Shown here: in pieces, positions 1 to 9,003 of the stretch | Layout of the letters: every line of letters begins with the position of its first letter | Position numbering within the stretch: the first letter of the stretch is position 1 | DNA from: CAZUCE01 sp964619265 | Lineage (GTDB): Bacteria; Planctomycetota; UBA1135; GCA-002686595 | Direction: 5' to 3' | NCBI GenBank assembly: GCA_964619265.1 | Contig: CAZUCE010000012.1 | Location: 1 to 64,000, forward strand | Length of the DNA stretch: 64,000 bases | Program-made: the position numbers and the translations under genes | Notes under the pieces: model-generated | Told to the model about the DNA's origin: nothing | The model's database searches: none | Seen by the model: the letters and a program-made list of their open reading frames with translations, nothing else

Positions 1-1690
1 GACCGGCCGCTCCCCCCGCCCCGCCAAAGCCCGCCAGCGAATCGTGGGGCCACGCATCTTCCCCGGTCACCGTGATCAAACCTCGCACCCGAGCTTCGCC
101 GCGCACGAAGATCCGCGGTGCCTGCTCGCCAACGAACGAGAGCTCCCCGCCGAGCTCGACATCGAGCGAAGCGAACTCAAAGACCCCATCGCGAACTTCG
201 ATACCCATCACTCCCTCGGGCAGCCCCTCAAGCTGGACCGGATCGACAACCGTGGCGCGGACGTGATAGGCCGCGATCGACGCAGCATCTTCGGCGGGGG
301 CGCCTCCAGAATCCACCGGGCCGGACTCAAGAGTCGGTCCGAAACGCGTGGGAATTTCAGGCCCCGTCGAGAGCACGAGCGGCGAACCGTTCACCACCTC
401 CAGATCGCCGAGCAGGCCGAGTCCACCACCGAGTCCCGGTGCGGCGCGACCGATGTGCTCGACCTGCCCAACCACGTCGCCATCCTCCAGCATGCTCTCG
501 ATGGTGATCAGGTCCGGCTCGAGGGAGGAACTCGAGCGCATCGGGTCCAGACCCTCAAGATCGTCGAATCCGCTGCGCAACTCGGTCGGATCCGAAAAGG
601 CTGTCTCGGGCGTGAAGATCCGTGTCCCTGGGTTCAGGATCGGGTTGCCACCCAGGTCCGAGATTTGAGCGGGCACCTCGACCAAAATCAGCCGCGGCGA
701 AATCGAATCGGTCCCGGCCGTCGGCAATGGGGACGAAGGCGTGAAGAGCACCGTGGTACGCAAGCTCTGTTCGTCGAGCAGCAGTTCGTATTCGCCCGGC
801 AAAAGGAGTTGATCCTCAGGGCTTGCCACACTCCCGTCCAAATCCACCAAGACGCGCAGGGTGCTAGAAGTCTTGGTGACCGGATTGGCCAACGTGCTTG
901 GGTTCATCAGGTCATCGAACTCAAAACGCAGGGTGGCTCCAATCGGCACCTCGGCGGCTCCCTCCAAGAGGATCGCGCTAGCCATCGAGGGCTTTGAGCT
1001 CGCCCCATCGATACCGGGGGCTTCCCCCGGGCCGGAGGCCAGCGGCGGAAGATCCAAAAAGGTGGTCACGCGCGGCGCTCCGGGCACCAGGTCAAGCGGC
1101 TCAAGCGCGGTGTTGACCATGCAATCCAGCTGAATCAGGTTGGGCGAGCCGTTGGTGTCCGTGAGAAACGGCCCGTCCCCTCCCCCAGAAACACCCGGAA
1201 TCAGAAAACGGTAGTTGCTACCCGCGCGCAGTCCGAAGCTCACCGCTCCGGTTGAGTCAAAAGTCAGGCTCGGGCTAAATCGAGCGCGGCGTGAATTGCC
1301 CGGATCGACCTGAAGGGTGCCAGGCGGAGAGATCCCGGTCGCGGACTCGATGATCTGAAAGGTCTGTGGCGTGAGTGAATTCGGATCCACCGAGTTGCTG
1401 AATTCCACCCAGATGCCCTGGTTCACGAACACCTCGGTAATCGCACAACCCAAAGGGCCATCTTCCGGCCCATGGCAGCCCAGAGTGCAAGAGAGGATCT
1501 CCATCTCGGCGGAGGCACCCTCGCCACTCGAACCGCAGCCGGCAGCTGTGGCCAGCAGCACAGCAAAAAGCCCCAACAAGCCCAGCGCTCGATGGCTAGG
1601 GGAAACCGTCGCACGGGAAATTCCGAACGGGACGCTTAAAGGGGACGAGCGAGTTTTGAGCGGATGCCGAACGGCGAGTTTCGAATCCAT
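1..1690 (-). CDS. Giant surface lipoprotein, Ig-like plus glycine-rich (partial, C-terminus beyond window)
   Basis: The frame is open from an ATG at 1690 to the window edge (563 codons), so the 3' end is missing. The N-terminus has a basic stretch, a hydrophobic core and a lipobox-like AAGC (Cys about 52), which suggests export and lipidation. The next part matches the protein at 4180-7359 almost motif by motif: a Cys-rich start (SCTLGCHGP), EVFVNQGIWVEF, and an Ig-like 'putative cargo' domain. The last codons read into a glycine-rich segment (LAGFGGAGGAG), as in that paralogue. Adhesin-like or structural surface function is inference; no catalytic motif is seen. The ATG follows a structured leader (1704-1776) and has no clear Shine-Dalgarno sequence. 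Confidence 0.8.
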   Translation of the reverse strand, partial: MDSKLAVRHPLKTRSSPLSVPFGISRATVSPSHRALGLLGLFAVLLATAAGCGSSGEGASAEMEILSCTLGCHGPEDGPLGCAITEVFVNQGIWVEFSNSVDPNSLTPQTFQIIESATGISPPGTLQVDPGNSRRARFSPSLTFDSTGAVSFGLRAGSNYRFLIPGVSGGGDGPFLTDTNGSPNLIQLDCMVNTALEPLDLVPGAPRVTTFLDLPPLASGPGEAPGIDGASSKPSMASAILLEGAAEVPIGATLRFEFDDLMNPSTLANPVTKTSSTLRVLVDLDGSVASPEDQLLLPGEYELLLDEQSLRTTVLFTPSSPLPTAGTDSISPRLILVEVPAQISDLGGNPILNPGTRIFTPETAFSDPTELRSGFDDLEGLDPMRSSSSLEPDLITIESMLEDGDVVGQVEHIGRAAPGLGGGLGLLGDLEVVNGSPLVLSTGPEIPTRFGPTLESGPVDSGGAPAEDAASIAAYHVRATVVDPVQLEGLPEGVMGIEVRDGVFEFASLDVELGGELSFVGEQAPRIFVRGEARVRGLITVTGEDAWPHDSLAGFGGAGGAAG

Positions 1691-1703
1691 AAAAATACGA
1701 GGG

Positions 1704-1776
1704 GGTAACGGTCAGGCTGCAAGGCCAAAGTTGGGGACCCCAGAGAATCGTGAAGCGATTCGCTTGCCATTACCCC
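1704..1776 (-). promoter_or_regulatory. Structured 5' leader of the lipoprotein gene
   Basis: On the minus strand a ten-base element GGGGTAATGG (about 1764-1773) can pair with CCGTTACCCC (about 1707-1716), with one mismatch. Enclosed are a hairpin GAATCG-CTTCA-CGATTC (about 1744-1760) and a GGGGTCCCC palindrome. The element lies roughly 20 bases before the start codon. I do not recognise it as a known riboswitch class; it may be a leader attenuator or simply a stable fold. Confidence 0.35.
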
Positions 1777-1981
1777 GCGAAGCAGGCTCCGCCTACGCTC
1801 GGCTCGCTCAAGTCCCCCGAGAAACAACACCCGGCTCCCCGGCGGCAGAGGCCGGAATCCCCTCAGCTTAGTGTGCGCACCCGCACGGGCCGGCGTCTAG
1901 CAGGCCCCTAGCGCCGCGGGAGCGATCCGAAGAAACTCGGAACGGCTGAGATGGGGCCCCGACTCACAGGCGGGCCGCGAA

Positions 1982-2743
1982 CTACTTCCCGACCGCCAAC
2001 CGACGCGCCAAGATCTCGGGCAATTCGCGCGTTGCGATGATCTTCTGTTGAGTCTGGCGAATGTCGTATTCGACACGGTGCCAGATCACCTGCTCATCCT
2101 CCAAGATCGCATAGCAAGCGCGCGGGTCGCCGTCCCGGGGCTGCCCTACGGATCCGACATTGACGAACGCCTTGCGTCCTTCAGGAAGCGGAAGACGAAA
2201 CGTCTCGGCGCCCCCGAGTCCGTGCCATTGCAGGTTTTCGTCGTGCATCCCCGGCTGATGAGTGTGCCCGGCGAATCCGACACCTTCCAGGCAGTCGAAT
2301 ACTCCCCGCAGTTTCTCCGGATTGAGCAGGCCGTCGGTGGACAGCACGTATTCGCGAACCGGGTCCCTCGGCGAGCCGTGGTAGAACGAAAACCGGCCGA
2401 GGCTCTTGGACAGCTCTAATTTCGACAAGTACTCCCACCGCTCTCGCCGCTGGGTCGAGCTCCACCAGCGCGGCCGCATTCGGCGCGCCGTGTACTCGAT
2501 CGCTTGGCGAGCGTAGGAATTGAAGTCCGAGGCATCACGGAACAAGGCCTCATCGTGATTGCCCATCAGGCAAAACTCGGTGTGCCCGCGAACCAAGTCG
2601 ACACAAAATTCCGGATCGGGCCCGTAGCCAACAACGTCTCCCAGGCAAACCAGCTGCTCTACGTTTTGATCGGAAAGATGCGCCCACACCGCTTCCGCCG
2701 CTTCGCGGTTGGCATGCAGATCGCTGACGATCGCAATTTTCAT
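1982..2743 (-). CDS. Calcineurin-like metallophosphoesterase
   Basis: A 253-residue cytosolic metallophosphoesterase of the YfcE/MJ0936 type, acting on phosphodiesters or phosphomonoesters; the substrate cannot be read from sequence. All metal-binding motifs are present in order: SDLHAN at the N-terminus, GDVVGYG, GNHDEA and GHTHQPG. Length and motif spacing are normal for the family. Its ATG overlaps the stop of the upstream DHH phosphoesterase gene by four bases (ATGA), so the two are translationally coupled and probably work together in nucleotide or oligonucleotide turnover (inference). There is no signal peptide. Confidence 0.9.
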   Translation of the reverse strand: MKIAIVSDLHANREAAEAVWAHLSDQNVEQLVCLGDVVGYGPDPEFCVDLVRGHTEFCLMGNHDEALFRDASDFNSYARQAIEYTARRMRPRWWSSTQRRERWEYLSKLELSKSLGRFSFYHGSPRDPVREYVLSTDGLLNPEKLRGVFDCLEGVGFAGHTHQPGMHDENLQWHGLGGAETFRLPLPEGRKAFVNVGSVGQPRDGDPRACYAILEDEQVIWHRVEYDIRQTQQKIIATRELPEILARRLAVGK

Positions 2744-3861
2744 GCTAGCCCGGTCTCCCGCGCATCCTCGAAGGCTGCTTCAAGGGTCTCGATCACGCGC
2801 TCGCAGCAAGCATCGAATCCGCCGAACGACTCCACAGATTCCAAGGTGGCACCTGCGGCCCGAACGTGTCCGCCTCCCCCAAACTCCCCCGCAAGGGCAG
2901 CAGCGCTGAAGGGCGCACGTGTCCGCAGGGAAAGTTTGGCGGCCCCGTTCGGCAGTTGACGCACGCTGGCCACAACGTCAACCCCACGCACGCCGCGGAG
3001 CGTCTCGTACACCGAGGCAGGGTCGGCGTCTGGCGTTTCCGCCAGTACGTCGGCGGTCAGTGGCAAGAAGGCGATTCGGCCACCTGCTCGGTAGCTCGAA
3101 CATTCAAGCAGGCGCGCAACCTGGTGAGGGCGGCCGGGCTCATCTCGACCGCGGGTCGACTCGGAAATTCGATCGGGACGCGCGCCGGCCCGCACGAATC
3201 GTGCGGCCGCCTCAAACGCGCCGGCGTTCGTGGACTCGAATCGAAATCCCCCGGTGTCGCTGATCAACGCCATCAGGCCCGCATCGGCGGCGGCCGGAGT
3301 CAGAGGGGCCGCGAGGGCCTCGGCGATCTCTAGGGCCAACACAGACGTCGCCGCTGCGGTGACATCGCGGTAGGCAAACCGCTTTGTCGCAACCTGTTCA
3401 GATGGTGCCCCTGACAAGTGGTGGTCGACGATCAGCAAATCGGGGGCGGCTGCTCCACCGAACAGGGCCTCTCCGAGCGGACCGATGCGCTCGACCTCGG
3501 AGGCATCCACCACACAAACCAGGTCGACCTTCGGCAGGCTAGCATCGCCAAAAACTTGGAACGGGAAGGGCTCCAGCAGATCGCCCAAGTACTTGGGGGC
3601 CGGATCGGGCAGCACCAGGTGCACTCGCTTGCCGAGGGCCTCGAGAGCGGTGCCGAGCACCGCAGCCGAACCGACCACGTCGCCATCTGGATTCCGGTGG
3701 CCGGTGATCAGGACGGACTCGCTCCGAGCCAAGCGCTCAAGGGCCCGTGTTCGCTCCTCGCGGTCGTTCCGGCGGTCTTCGACCTGCGAGACTCCAGCTT
3801 GGCGGACGGAGTCAGGCGTCGCGGACTGCCCAAAGGCAGCCCCTGTAGATTCACGGGCCAT
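2740..3861 (-). CDS. DHH/DHHA1 phosphoesterase, NrnA-like (nanoRNase/pAp phosphatase)
   Basis: A 373-residue DHH-family phosphoesterase. The N-terminal catalytic part shows GHRNPDGDVVGS and the diagnostic VDHH, and the C-terminal DHHA1 domain has the glycine-rich GGGGHVRAAG motif. This arrangement is that of NrnA proteins, which degrade 2-5 nt RNA fragments and dephosphorylate 3'-phosphoadenosine 5'-phosphate. About 30 residues precede the usual family start, so a later start is possible. It is first gene of a two-gene operon with the metallophosphoesterase (ATGA overlap). Confidence 0.9.
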   Translation of the reverse strand: MARESTGAAFGQSATPDSVRQAGVSQVEDRRNDREERTRALERLARSESVLITGHRNPDGDVVGSAAVLGTALEALGKRVHLVLPDPAPKYLGDLLEPFPFQVFGDASLPKVDLVCVVDASEVERIGPLGEALFGGAAAPDLLIVDHHLSGAPSEQVATKRFAYRDVTAAATSVLALEIAEALAAPLTPAAADAGLMALISDTGGFRFESTNAGAFEAAARFVRAGARPDRISESTRGRDEPGRPHQVARLLECSSYRAGGRIAFLPLTADVLAETPDADPASVYETLRGVRGVDVVASVRQLPNGAAKLSLRTRAPFSAAALAGEFGGGGHVRAAGATLESVESFGGFDACCERVIETLEAAFEDARETGLA

Positions 3862-4013
3862 GATGGGACAAGTCTAGGTATCGGACTCCGTTCCAAAGCA
3901 ACTCTGGCAGCCCTGGAGCGCGATTTCTCCTCCTGGAGCCTCGCGGACCTCGCCTCAGCTCGTCCAAGCGCGGGGCCTCCCTGGGTCGCTTTCGGGCCTT
4001 TCTTTGCCATGCA

Positions 4014-4041
4014 AGCGGCCCGCGCCAAGGCGCGGGCCGCT
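4014..4041 (-). terminator. GC-rich hairpin downstream of the giant lipoprotein gene
   Basis: A perfect 13-bp inverted repeat (AGCGGCCCGCGCC / GGCGCGGGCCGCT) separated by two bases lies about 140 bases past the stop of the 4180-7359 gene. There is no U-run after it, so it may be a stability hairpin or a Rho-independent terminator of the U-poor type. The rest of 3862-4179 holds nothing else I can support. Confidence 0.5.
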
Positions 4042-4179
4042 GTGCGACAAGGAGTCCCGAGGAACTCAACCGGGGGGAATCACGCAGCAGCCCCGAGCCA
4101 GAGTGCTGCGCAGCTCCGCCGAGGACCTGGAGAATCCGGCCGGCCGCGAAGTCAACCCCGGCCGGATCCCAGTCGTGGC

Positions 4180-7100
4180 TCAGTCCGGTTGGCTCCGGAT
4201 CGTCAGTTGGACGACCGATTCGATGGTGTTGAACAGTGCGGCATCGTGATCGAACAGGATCTGAGCCCGGATCAGGTTCGGGCGGAAGGCAGCCGCAGTT
4301 CCCGGGCTATCCGGGAAGATCGTGTTCCAGTAGGTGTTCAATTCCGCAGGCGAGTTGACCCAAGGAGTCAGCGTGGCCCGATCGATCACAGCATCGTCGT
4401 CGTCGAGCTCTTGACCGCAGGGGTCGTCGAGCATTTGGTTTGCACGCACCCCTTGGAAGCGAACGATCAAGGCCGAGCTGCCCACCTGGTTCCCCAATTG
4501 GGCCTCCAAGTCCATTCCACTCGTCAAGGTGACAAAGGAGGGACCGCGGTAGTTCACCACGCCCGCCGGACCCTGCAACTCGACTTTCATGTTCCAGCCG
4601 AAGATGTGGTTGGCCGGATCGGGATCGCTGGTGTCGTCCTCGAAGTACTCGACGTTGAAGAACGGCACGTCAGGAGCAATCCAGCAGGTTTGGTAGCCGG
4701 TAGCCGAGCCGGGCCCGGTCGAGACGAAGCTCCAGTCCTGAACATTTACGTAGTCGGTGACCTCAACATCGTCCGGCTCTTCGCTCGGGAAGGCCTGGAC
4801 GCCGGGGGCGACCGCCTCTGCGTCCAGAACTTGCTGGGGTGACTTGAAGACCTGGATCACACCAGGGCCACCAGCACCACCCCGCATCTCGCCGTCGCCG
4901 AGACCGTTGAAGCCTCCCACGCCGCCGGAAATGTCCACCGTGCCAGGAACACTCGCGATGTCGACATCAAGGGACTGAATCAGGATCGATCCTCCCGAAC
5001 CACCGCCCCCAGGCGAAGTACGACGCTGGTTGTCCGAGGTGATGCCTCCGTCCAGCAAGGTCGGCACCGGGCCACCGCCCGCGCCTCCGCTGACGTCGAC
5101 TCGACCCTGGATCTCGGCAGCTGCGCCGGCCTGGAGTTGCATGGCTCCACCTCCGCCTCCACCCCCGGCACCGGACTGGTCGATGTAGAAAGTTAAGAAC
5201 AGGTCGTCCCCCAGGAACGGCGCGCTGCAGTTCTGCGGGGGCAACGGGAACCCATTGGTTCTCGTACCGGTAATGCCGGCCCCGCCGCCGCCGCCGCCGG
5301 ATCCGCCGAGCAGCGTTCCACCCTGATTGGGATCCAGGCTGAAGCCCGGCGAAGATGCCGAGAAGAGCTCGTCAGCAGCGATGGCAGCCGGAGGCGGAGG
5401 AATCGGGTTCCCGGTCGCTGGTCCGATCGGAATGTAGACGCCCGAGTCGCCGGCGAGGGCGAACGAGCCACCCGCTCCGGGAGCTCCGGCCTGCCTAGAA
5501 GTGCACTCGCTGTTGGGCTCGAAGGTGCCCAAGTCCTCGCGCTCGGGGCCGGGGAAGACCGCCGGCCAGGCCGAACCGCCCCCGCCTGCACCGAAGCCGT
5601 TGAAGCCGACCGGATCGAGTCCACCACGGCCGATGCCTTGCTGGCCATTCGTGTCGACTTCCGCATCCGGGTCGTGCATGTAACCCAAGAAGGTGATGGC
5701 CCCAGTCAGGTCAGAGCCCGTCAAGTCGGGACGATCACCGCCCTCGCCACCGGCGCCAGCGTTCACGCCGCCCTCGCCACCCAGGCCGCCGAATCCGAGC
5801 AGGCCGTCGTGAGCCGGGGCATCCCCACCGGTCGAGGCCACCGAACCGGAGAGGACCGCGCGACCGCGAACGAACAAGCGAGGGACGTTTTCTCCCACAA
5901 AGGAGAGCTCAGCTCCGGGCTGGATATTGAGCGAGGCGAAGTCGAACACCCCGTTTGAAATTTCGATGTTCGTGATTCCCGGGTCGATCTCTTCGTTCAG
6001 GTAGTCATCCAAAACGATGGTGCGCACGTGATAGGCCTCAATCGCCTCCGGATCGGTGGTCGGGACTCCATCCTCGTCGACCGGTCCGGTCGTGAGAGCC
6101 GGGCCAAACACCGTGGGGATGTCGGGACCAGTCGACATCACGAGCGCGTCGCCGGTCTCGATTCGCAAGTCGCCAAGACGACCGAGCCCACCGCCCGCGC
6201 CAGGAAGGATGCGTCCGAAGTAGCCGATTTCGTCGACCGGAGTGAATCCCTCATAGACCGGCTCGACCGACTCCGCGAGCGGCTCGATAAACGTGCTCGT
6301 GCGATCGGTATCCGTTAGATCGGTCCCATCGAAGTTCTCGGTCAGGACGACCTCGGATTGGGGCACGAACTCGGTCGTGAAGATCCGATTGCCGGGGTTT
6401 TGAATCGCATTGCCCCCGAGGTCCACGATCTGAATGGGAACATCGACCACGATCTGGCGCGGCTGGAGCTGATTCAATCCCGAGGTCGGCAAGTTGCCGC
6501 TCGGGAAATACTGGACGATCGTTCGATTGATGTTCTCGTCGAGAATCAGCTCGTAGGTTCCGGGGAGCTCGACCTGGTCTTCGAACCCGGTCGGATCGCC
6601 ATCGAGATCGAGCAGCACGCGCAGCGTGTTCGACGTGTTCGTCGAAGGGTTGACCAAAGCCGCGGGGTTCATCAAGTCGTTGAACTCAAAGCGCAGGCTT
6701 GAATTGATCGGGACGCTTTCCGCGCCGGCCATCGGCAGGACCTCGACAACCGCACCGGTTTCATCGCGCACGTCGATGAACGTCTCGACCGTCGGGGCAC
6801 CCGGAACGGCGTCAAAAATGCCCAAGCCACTGCCGACAAAGCAGTCCAGAACCACCTGGTTCGGGGAGTTGTTCAGGTTCTCGATGAACGGCCCCTGCCC
6901 CCCACCCAGGACGCCCGGGATTGTGATCCGATAGACGCTGGCAGCGTTCAGCCCGAAGTTCGGGTTGCCGCTCGCGTCGAACGTCAGGTTCGGCCGAAAG
7001 ATCACCCGGCGCGAATTGTTGGGATCGATCAAGAACGATCCGGAGGGCGCGATCCCCGTCGAATTCTCGACGATTTGGAACGTCGAGTTGGTGACCGAGG

Positions 7101-7359
7101 TCAGGTCGACCGGGTTGGTGAATTCGACCCAGATGTCCTGGTTGACGAAAACTTCGTTGATCGCGCAGGAGAGCGGTCCCGTGGCCGGGCCGTTGCAGCC
7201 GAGCACGCAGGATTGAATCGTCATGGTCGACGAGCCCGGAATGTCTTCCGAATTCGGGCCGTCGCTGCCGGAACTGCAGCTCGCTAGGAAAAGCCCCAGG
7301 GACGCGAGGGTCACCGAGGTTTGGAGAGTGCGGCCGGAGAGAGTCGAACTGGCTTGCAT
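4180..7359 (-). CDS. Giant surface lipoprotein with Ig-like domains and glycine-rich core
   Basis: A 1059-residue exported protein. The signal peptide ends in lipobox LASC with Cys28. The N-terminal third has repeated Ig-like segments of the bacterial Big_5/SbsA type (VWVEF/NPVD...TFQI and SSLRFEFNDLMNPAAL patterns). The middle part (about 450-800) is extremely rich in glycine, with runs of Gly and GGxG repeats separated by short beta-like segments. The C-terminus ends in a conserved RAQILFDHDA motif also found in the 20832-24182 protein. No enzymatic motif is visible. It is a close paralogue of the left-edge gene. A structural or adhesive cell-envelope role is inference. Confidence 0.85.
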   Translation of the reverse strand: MQASSTLSGRTLQTSVTLASLGLFLASCSSGSDGPNSEDIPGSSTMTIQSCVLGCNGPATGPLSCAINEVFVNQDIWVEFTNPVDLTSVTNSTFQIVENSTGIAPSGSFLIDPNNSRRVIFRPNLTFDASGNPNFGLNAASVYRITIPGVLGGGQGPFIENLNNSPNQVVLDCFVGSGLGIFDAVPGAPTVETFIDVRDETGAVVEVLPMAGAESVPINSSLRFEFNDLMNPAALVNPSTNTSNTLRVLLDLDGDPTGFEDQVELPGTYELILDENINRTIVQYFPSGNLPTSGLNQLQPRQIVVDVPIQIVDLGGNAIQNPGNRIFTTEFVPQSEVVLTENFDGTDLTDTDRTSTFIEPLAESVEPVYEGFTPVDEIGYFGRILPGAGGGLGRLGDLRIETGDALVMSTGPDIPTVFGPALTTGPVDEDGVPTTDPEAIEAYHVRTIVLDDYLNEEIDPGITNIEISNGVFDFASLNIQPGAELSFVGENVPRLFVRGRAVLSGSVASTGGDAPAHDGLLGFGGLGGEGGVNAGAGGEGGDRPDLTGSDLTGAITFLGYMHDPDAEVDTNGQQGIGRGGLDPVGFNGFGAGGGGSAWPAVFPGPEREDLGTFEPNSECTSRQAGAPGAGGSFALAGDSGVYIPIGPATGNPIPPPPAAIAADELFSASSPGFSLDPNQGGTLLGGSGGGGGGAGITGTRTNGFPLPPQNCSAPFLGDDLFLTFYIDQSGAGGGGGGGAMQLQAGAAAEIQGRVDVSGGAGGGPVPTLLDGGITSDNQRRTSPGGGGSGGSILIQSLDVDIASVPGTVDISGGVGGFNGLGDGEMRGGAGGPGVIQVFKSPQQVLDAEAVAPGVQAFPSEEPDDVEVTDYVNVQDWSFVSTGPGSATGYQTCWIAPDVPFFNVEYFEDDTSDPDPANHIFGWNMKVELQGPAGVVNYRGPSFVTLTSGMDLEAQLGNQVGSSALIVRFQGVRANQMLDDPCGQELDDDDAVIDRATLTPWVNSPAELNTYWNTIFPDSPGTAAAFRPNLIRAQILFDHDAALFNTIESVVQLTIRSQPD

Positions 7360-7966
7360 GGAGCGATCAGTCGGATCGTGGGGAGCGTCCGGGCACGGGA
7401 AGCCGCGGAAGCACTGGTTGGACGCGGCCTGATCAAACAGGTGGCGCCGGACGGGACGGTTCGGTCATTGCGATCCCTTGGGGGACTCGCGCACGGGGGG
7501 GCAAGTCCACAGGAAGCAAATCCCTGGCCAAGGGTCGATGGTAGACGCCAAAATCGGCGCCTGCCAGCGATTTCGGGCCCGCAAGGCGGCTGCCAGCGGG
7601 TTCATCGCTCCCCCTCCTACCCCGCGCCCCTTCTGGGTCACCCTCGGGGCCCGTGGGATTCGAACGCCCGATCCGCCCGGAGGGCCTGGATCGTTCAGGT
7701 TCGAGCGGTTCAGCGCGCGAAGCCGCACAACCGGAGCGAGCCCGCTCAGCGACCTCCACGACAACTCCAGCGCCCCAAGAAGTCCCCAGAACCGGCCACA
7801 GAATTTAGACGCGCTTCGGCACCTGGCTTCCGTACCCCTCTGCGCCTGGCCAGGGTTTTGCTCCCCTGGAGCGCTCCGACCTTGGGTCGGTTCCCCCGCC
7901 GTCCGCGGTGATACGGTGCCAGAGTTACGCCTGGGCCGGCCTCCGACCGACCGACCGACGCTTTCT
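7360..7966. other. Long divergent intergenic region
   Basis: This 607-bp gap separates two divergent lipoprotein genes. It should hold promoters for both, although no convincing -35/-10 pair stands out. It contains a tRNA-like T-arm sequence on the minus strand (around 7652-7664), which does not fold into a complete tRNA, and a half-unit of the palindromic repeat family at 7906-7924. Open frames across it look like non-coding high-GC frames. Confidence 0.5.
7906..7924 (+). repeat. Single half-unit of the intergenic palindrome family
   Basis: The 19-base CGGTGATACGGTGCCAGAG differs by one base from the core of the units in the palindromes at 52102-52285 and 59100-59321. It lies 43 bases upstream of the lipoprotein start codon. 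The partner arm (GCACCG) is absent here, so it looks like a remnant or a minimal copy. Confidence 0.55.
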
Positions 7967-8923
7967 ATGATCCGACTCGCCCGACCCTCTCGCTTTCCGA
8001 TCCTTCGCTCGCTCCGTACCTGGGAAGCCCTTTGCCTGGCGGCCCTCCTCGCGAGCCCCCTGGCCGGATGCGGCACAGATACGGATTCCTCCAGGGATCC
8101 GAGTTCGAATCAGCCCGAGACCGGGGCCAGCAAAGCCCTCACCGACCTCTCCGACCCCGAGGTCTCCGCTGCCGTCGCAGACGTCCTCCGTGCGCTCACC
8201 CCGCCGTCCGAGACCGCGACCAGCGACATCGAGTACGCCCAGCGCGATCGTGCCCGTGCGACCCTGAAGAGCATGCACGGCGCCGACCCCGCCCTGGGCC
8301 GCGCCCTGCTTCAGCACCTGAAGGAGAATCCCGGCCTGGACAACCGCGTCCGTGACGGGCTCCTTGCAGCCGGGACCTACGCGGATCCCGACCACGCGGG
8401 ACCCCTGCTGGAAGCCGCCGTCGGTGACTTCGCCGGCGGCCCGCTCGAGCTCGATCTGCGCCAACGTGGGATTGCGGCAGCCCTGCTTGCGGAGGTCCGG
8501 CCACAGCTCGCAGTCGATCTTCTCGAGCCGCTGCTCACCGGGGGCCTGCGCAGCCAGACGCTCCCCAAGCGCGAAATGGTGCTCACCGCCTGGTTGGCCG
8601 CGGCCAAAGCCATCGATCATCCTCGCGAGGAAACCCTGATTCTGGTCGCAACCGACATCCGCCTGGACTCCCCGACTCGGCACCTAGCGGTCCGCGAGCT
8701 CGGCCAACTCTCCAGCCCGCGCGTCTCCCAGGCGCTGATGGCGATCCTCACCGAGTCCACTGGAAACGGAATCCTTCGTCGCAAGGCCGCCCAGGCCATC
8801 ATGGACTCCGAAGACAACGAGTCCGCCATCGCTTCGATCACCAGCGTGCTCCAACTCGAAGCCGACTCCAACATGCAGATCTTCCTTTCCCGCGCGCTCG
8901 ACAACCTCGAGTCCGCCCGCTGA
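7967..8923 (+). CDS. Lipoprotein with HEAT-like helical repeats
   Basis: The ATG at 7967 gives a 318-residue protein with a basic N-terminus, a hydrophobic core and lipobox LAGC (Cys35). The frame continues open upstream, but that part is arginine/proline-rich and lacks a plausible start. The mature part is alpha-helical, with repeating leucine/alanine pairs and short turns such as the RHLAVRELGQL and LRRKAAQAIMDSE helices, typical of HEAT or Armadillo-type scaffolds. No catalytic motif is seen. TatD follows 80 bases downstream on the same strand, so the two may be co-transcribed. Confidence 0.7.
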   Translation: MIRLARPSRFPILRSLRTWEALCLAALLASPLAGCGTDTDSSRDPSSNQPETGASKALTDLSDPEVSAAVADVLRALTPPSETATSDIEYAQRDRARATLKSMHGADPALGRALLQHLKENPGLDNRVRDGLLAAGTYADPDHAGPLLEAAVGDFAGGPLELDLRQRGIAAALLAEVRPQLAVDLLEPLLTGGLRSQTLPKREMVLTAWLAAAKAIDHPREETLILVATDIRLDSPTRHLAVRELGQLSSPRVSQALMAILTESTGNGILRRKAAQAIMDSEDNESAIASITSVLQLEADSNMQIFLSRALDNLESAR

Positions 8924-9003
8924 AGCCGGTTGCTTCCGCGTCTGCCCTCGACCAGATCAACTATCTCGACTGGCCCAAAGACCTCGACTGGCCCCGTGAT
9001 TCC

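Noticed and set aside
2066..2081. ACACGGTGCCAGATC, similar to the palindrome core
   Set aside because: It lies within the metallophosphoesterase coding sequence, is short and lacks the flanking core; probably chance.
7640..7780. Possible tRNA gene on the minus strand, with TTCGAATCCCAC and a GGGGCCC acceptor-like end
   Set aside because: The T-stem has two mismatches, no anticodon arm with a U33 fits, and the best acceptor partner is 131 bases away. It may be a degraded fragment.
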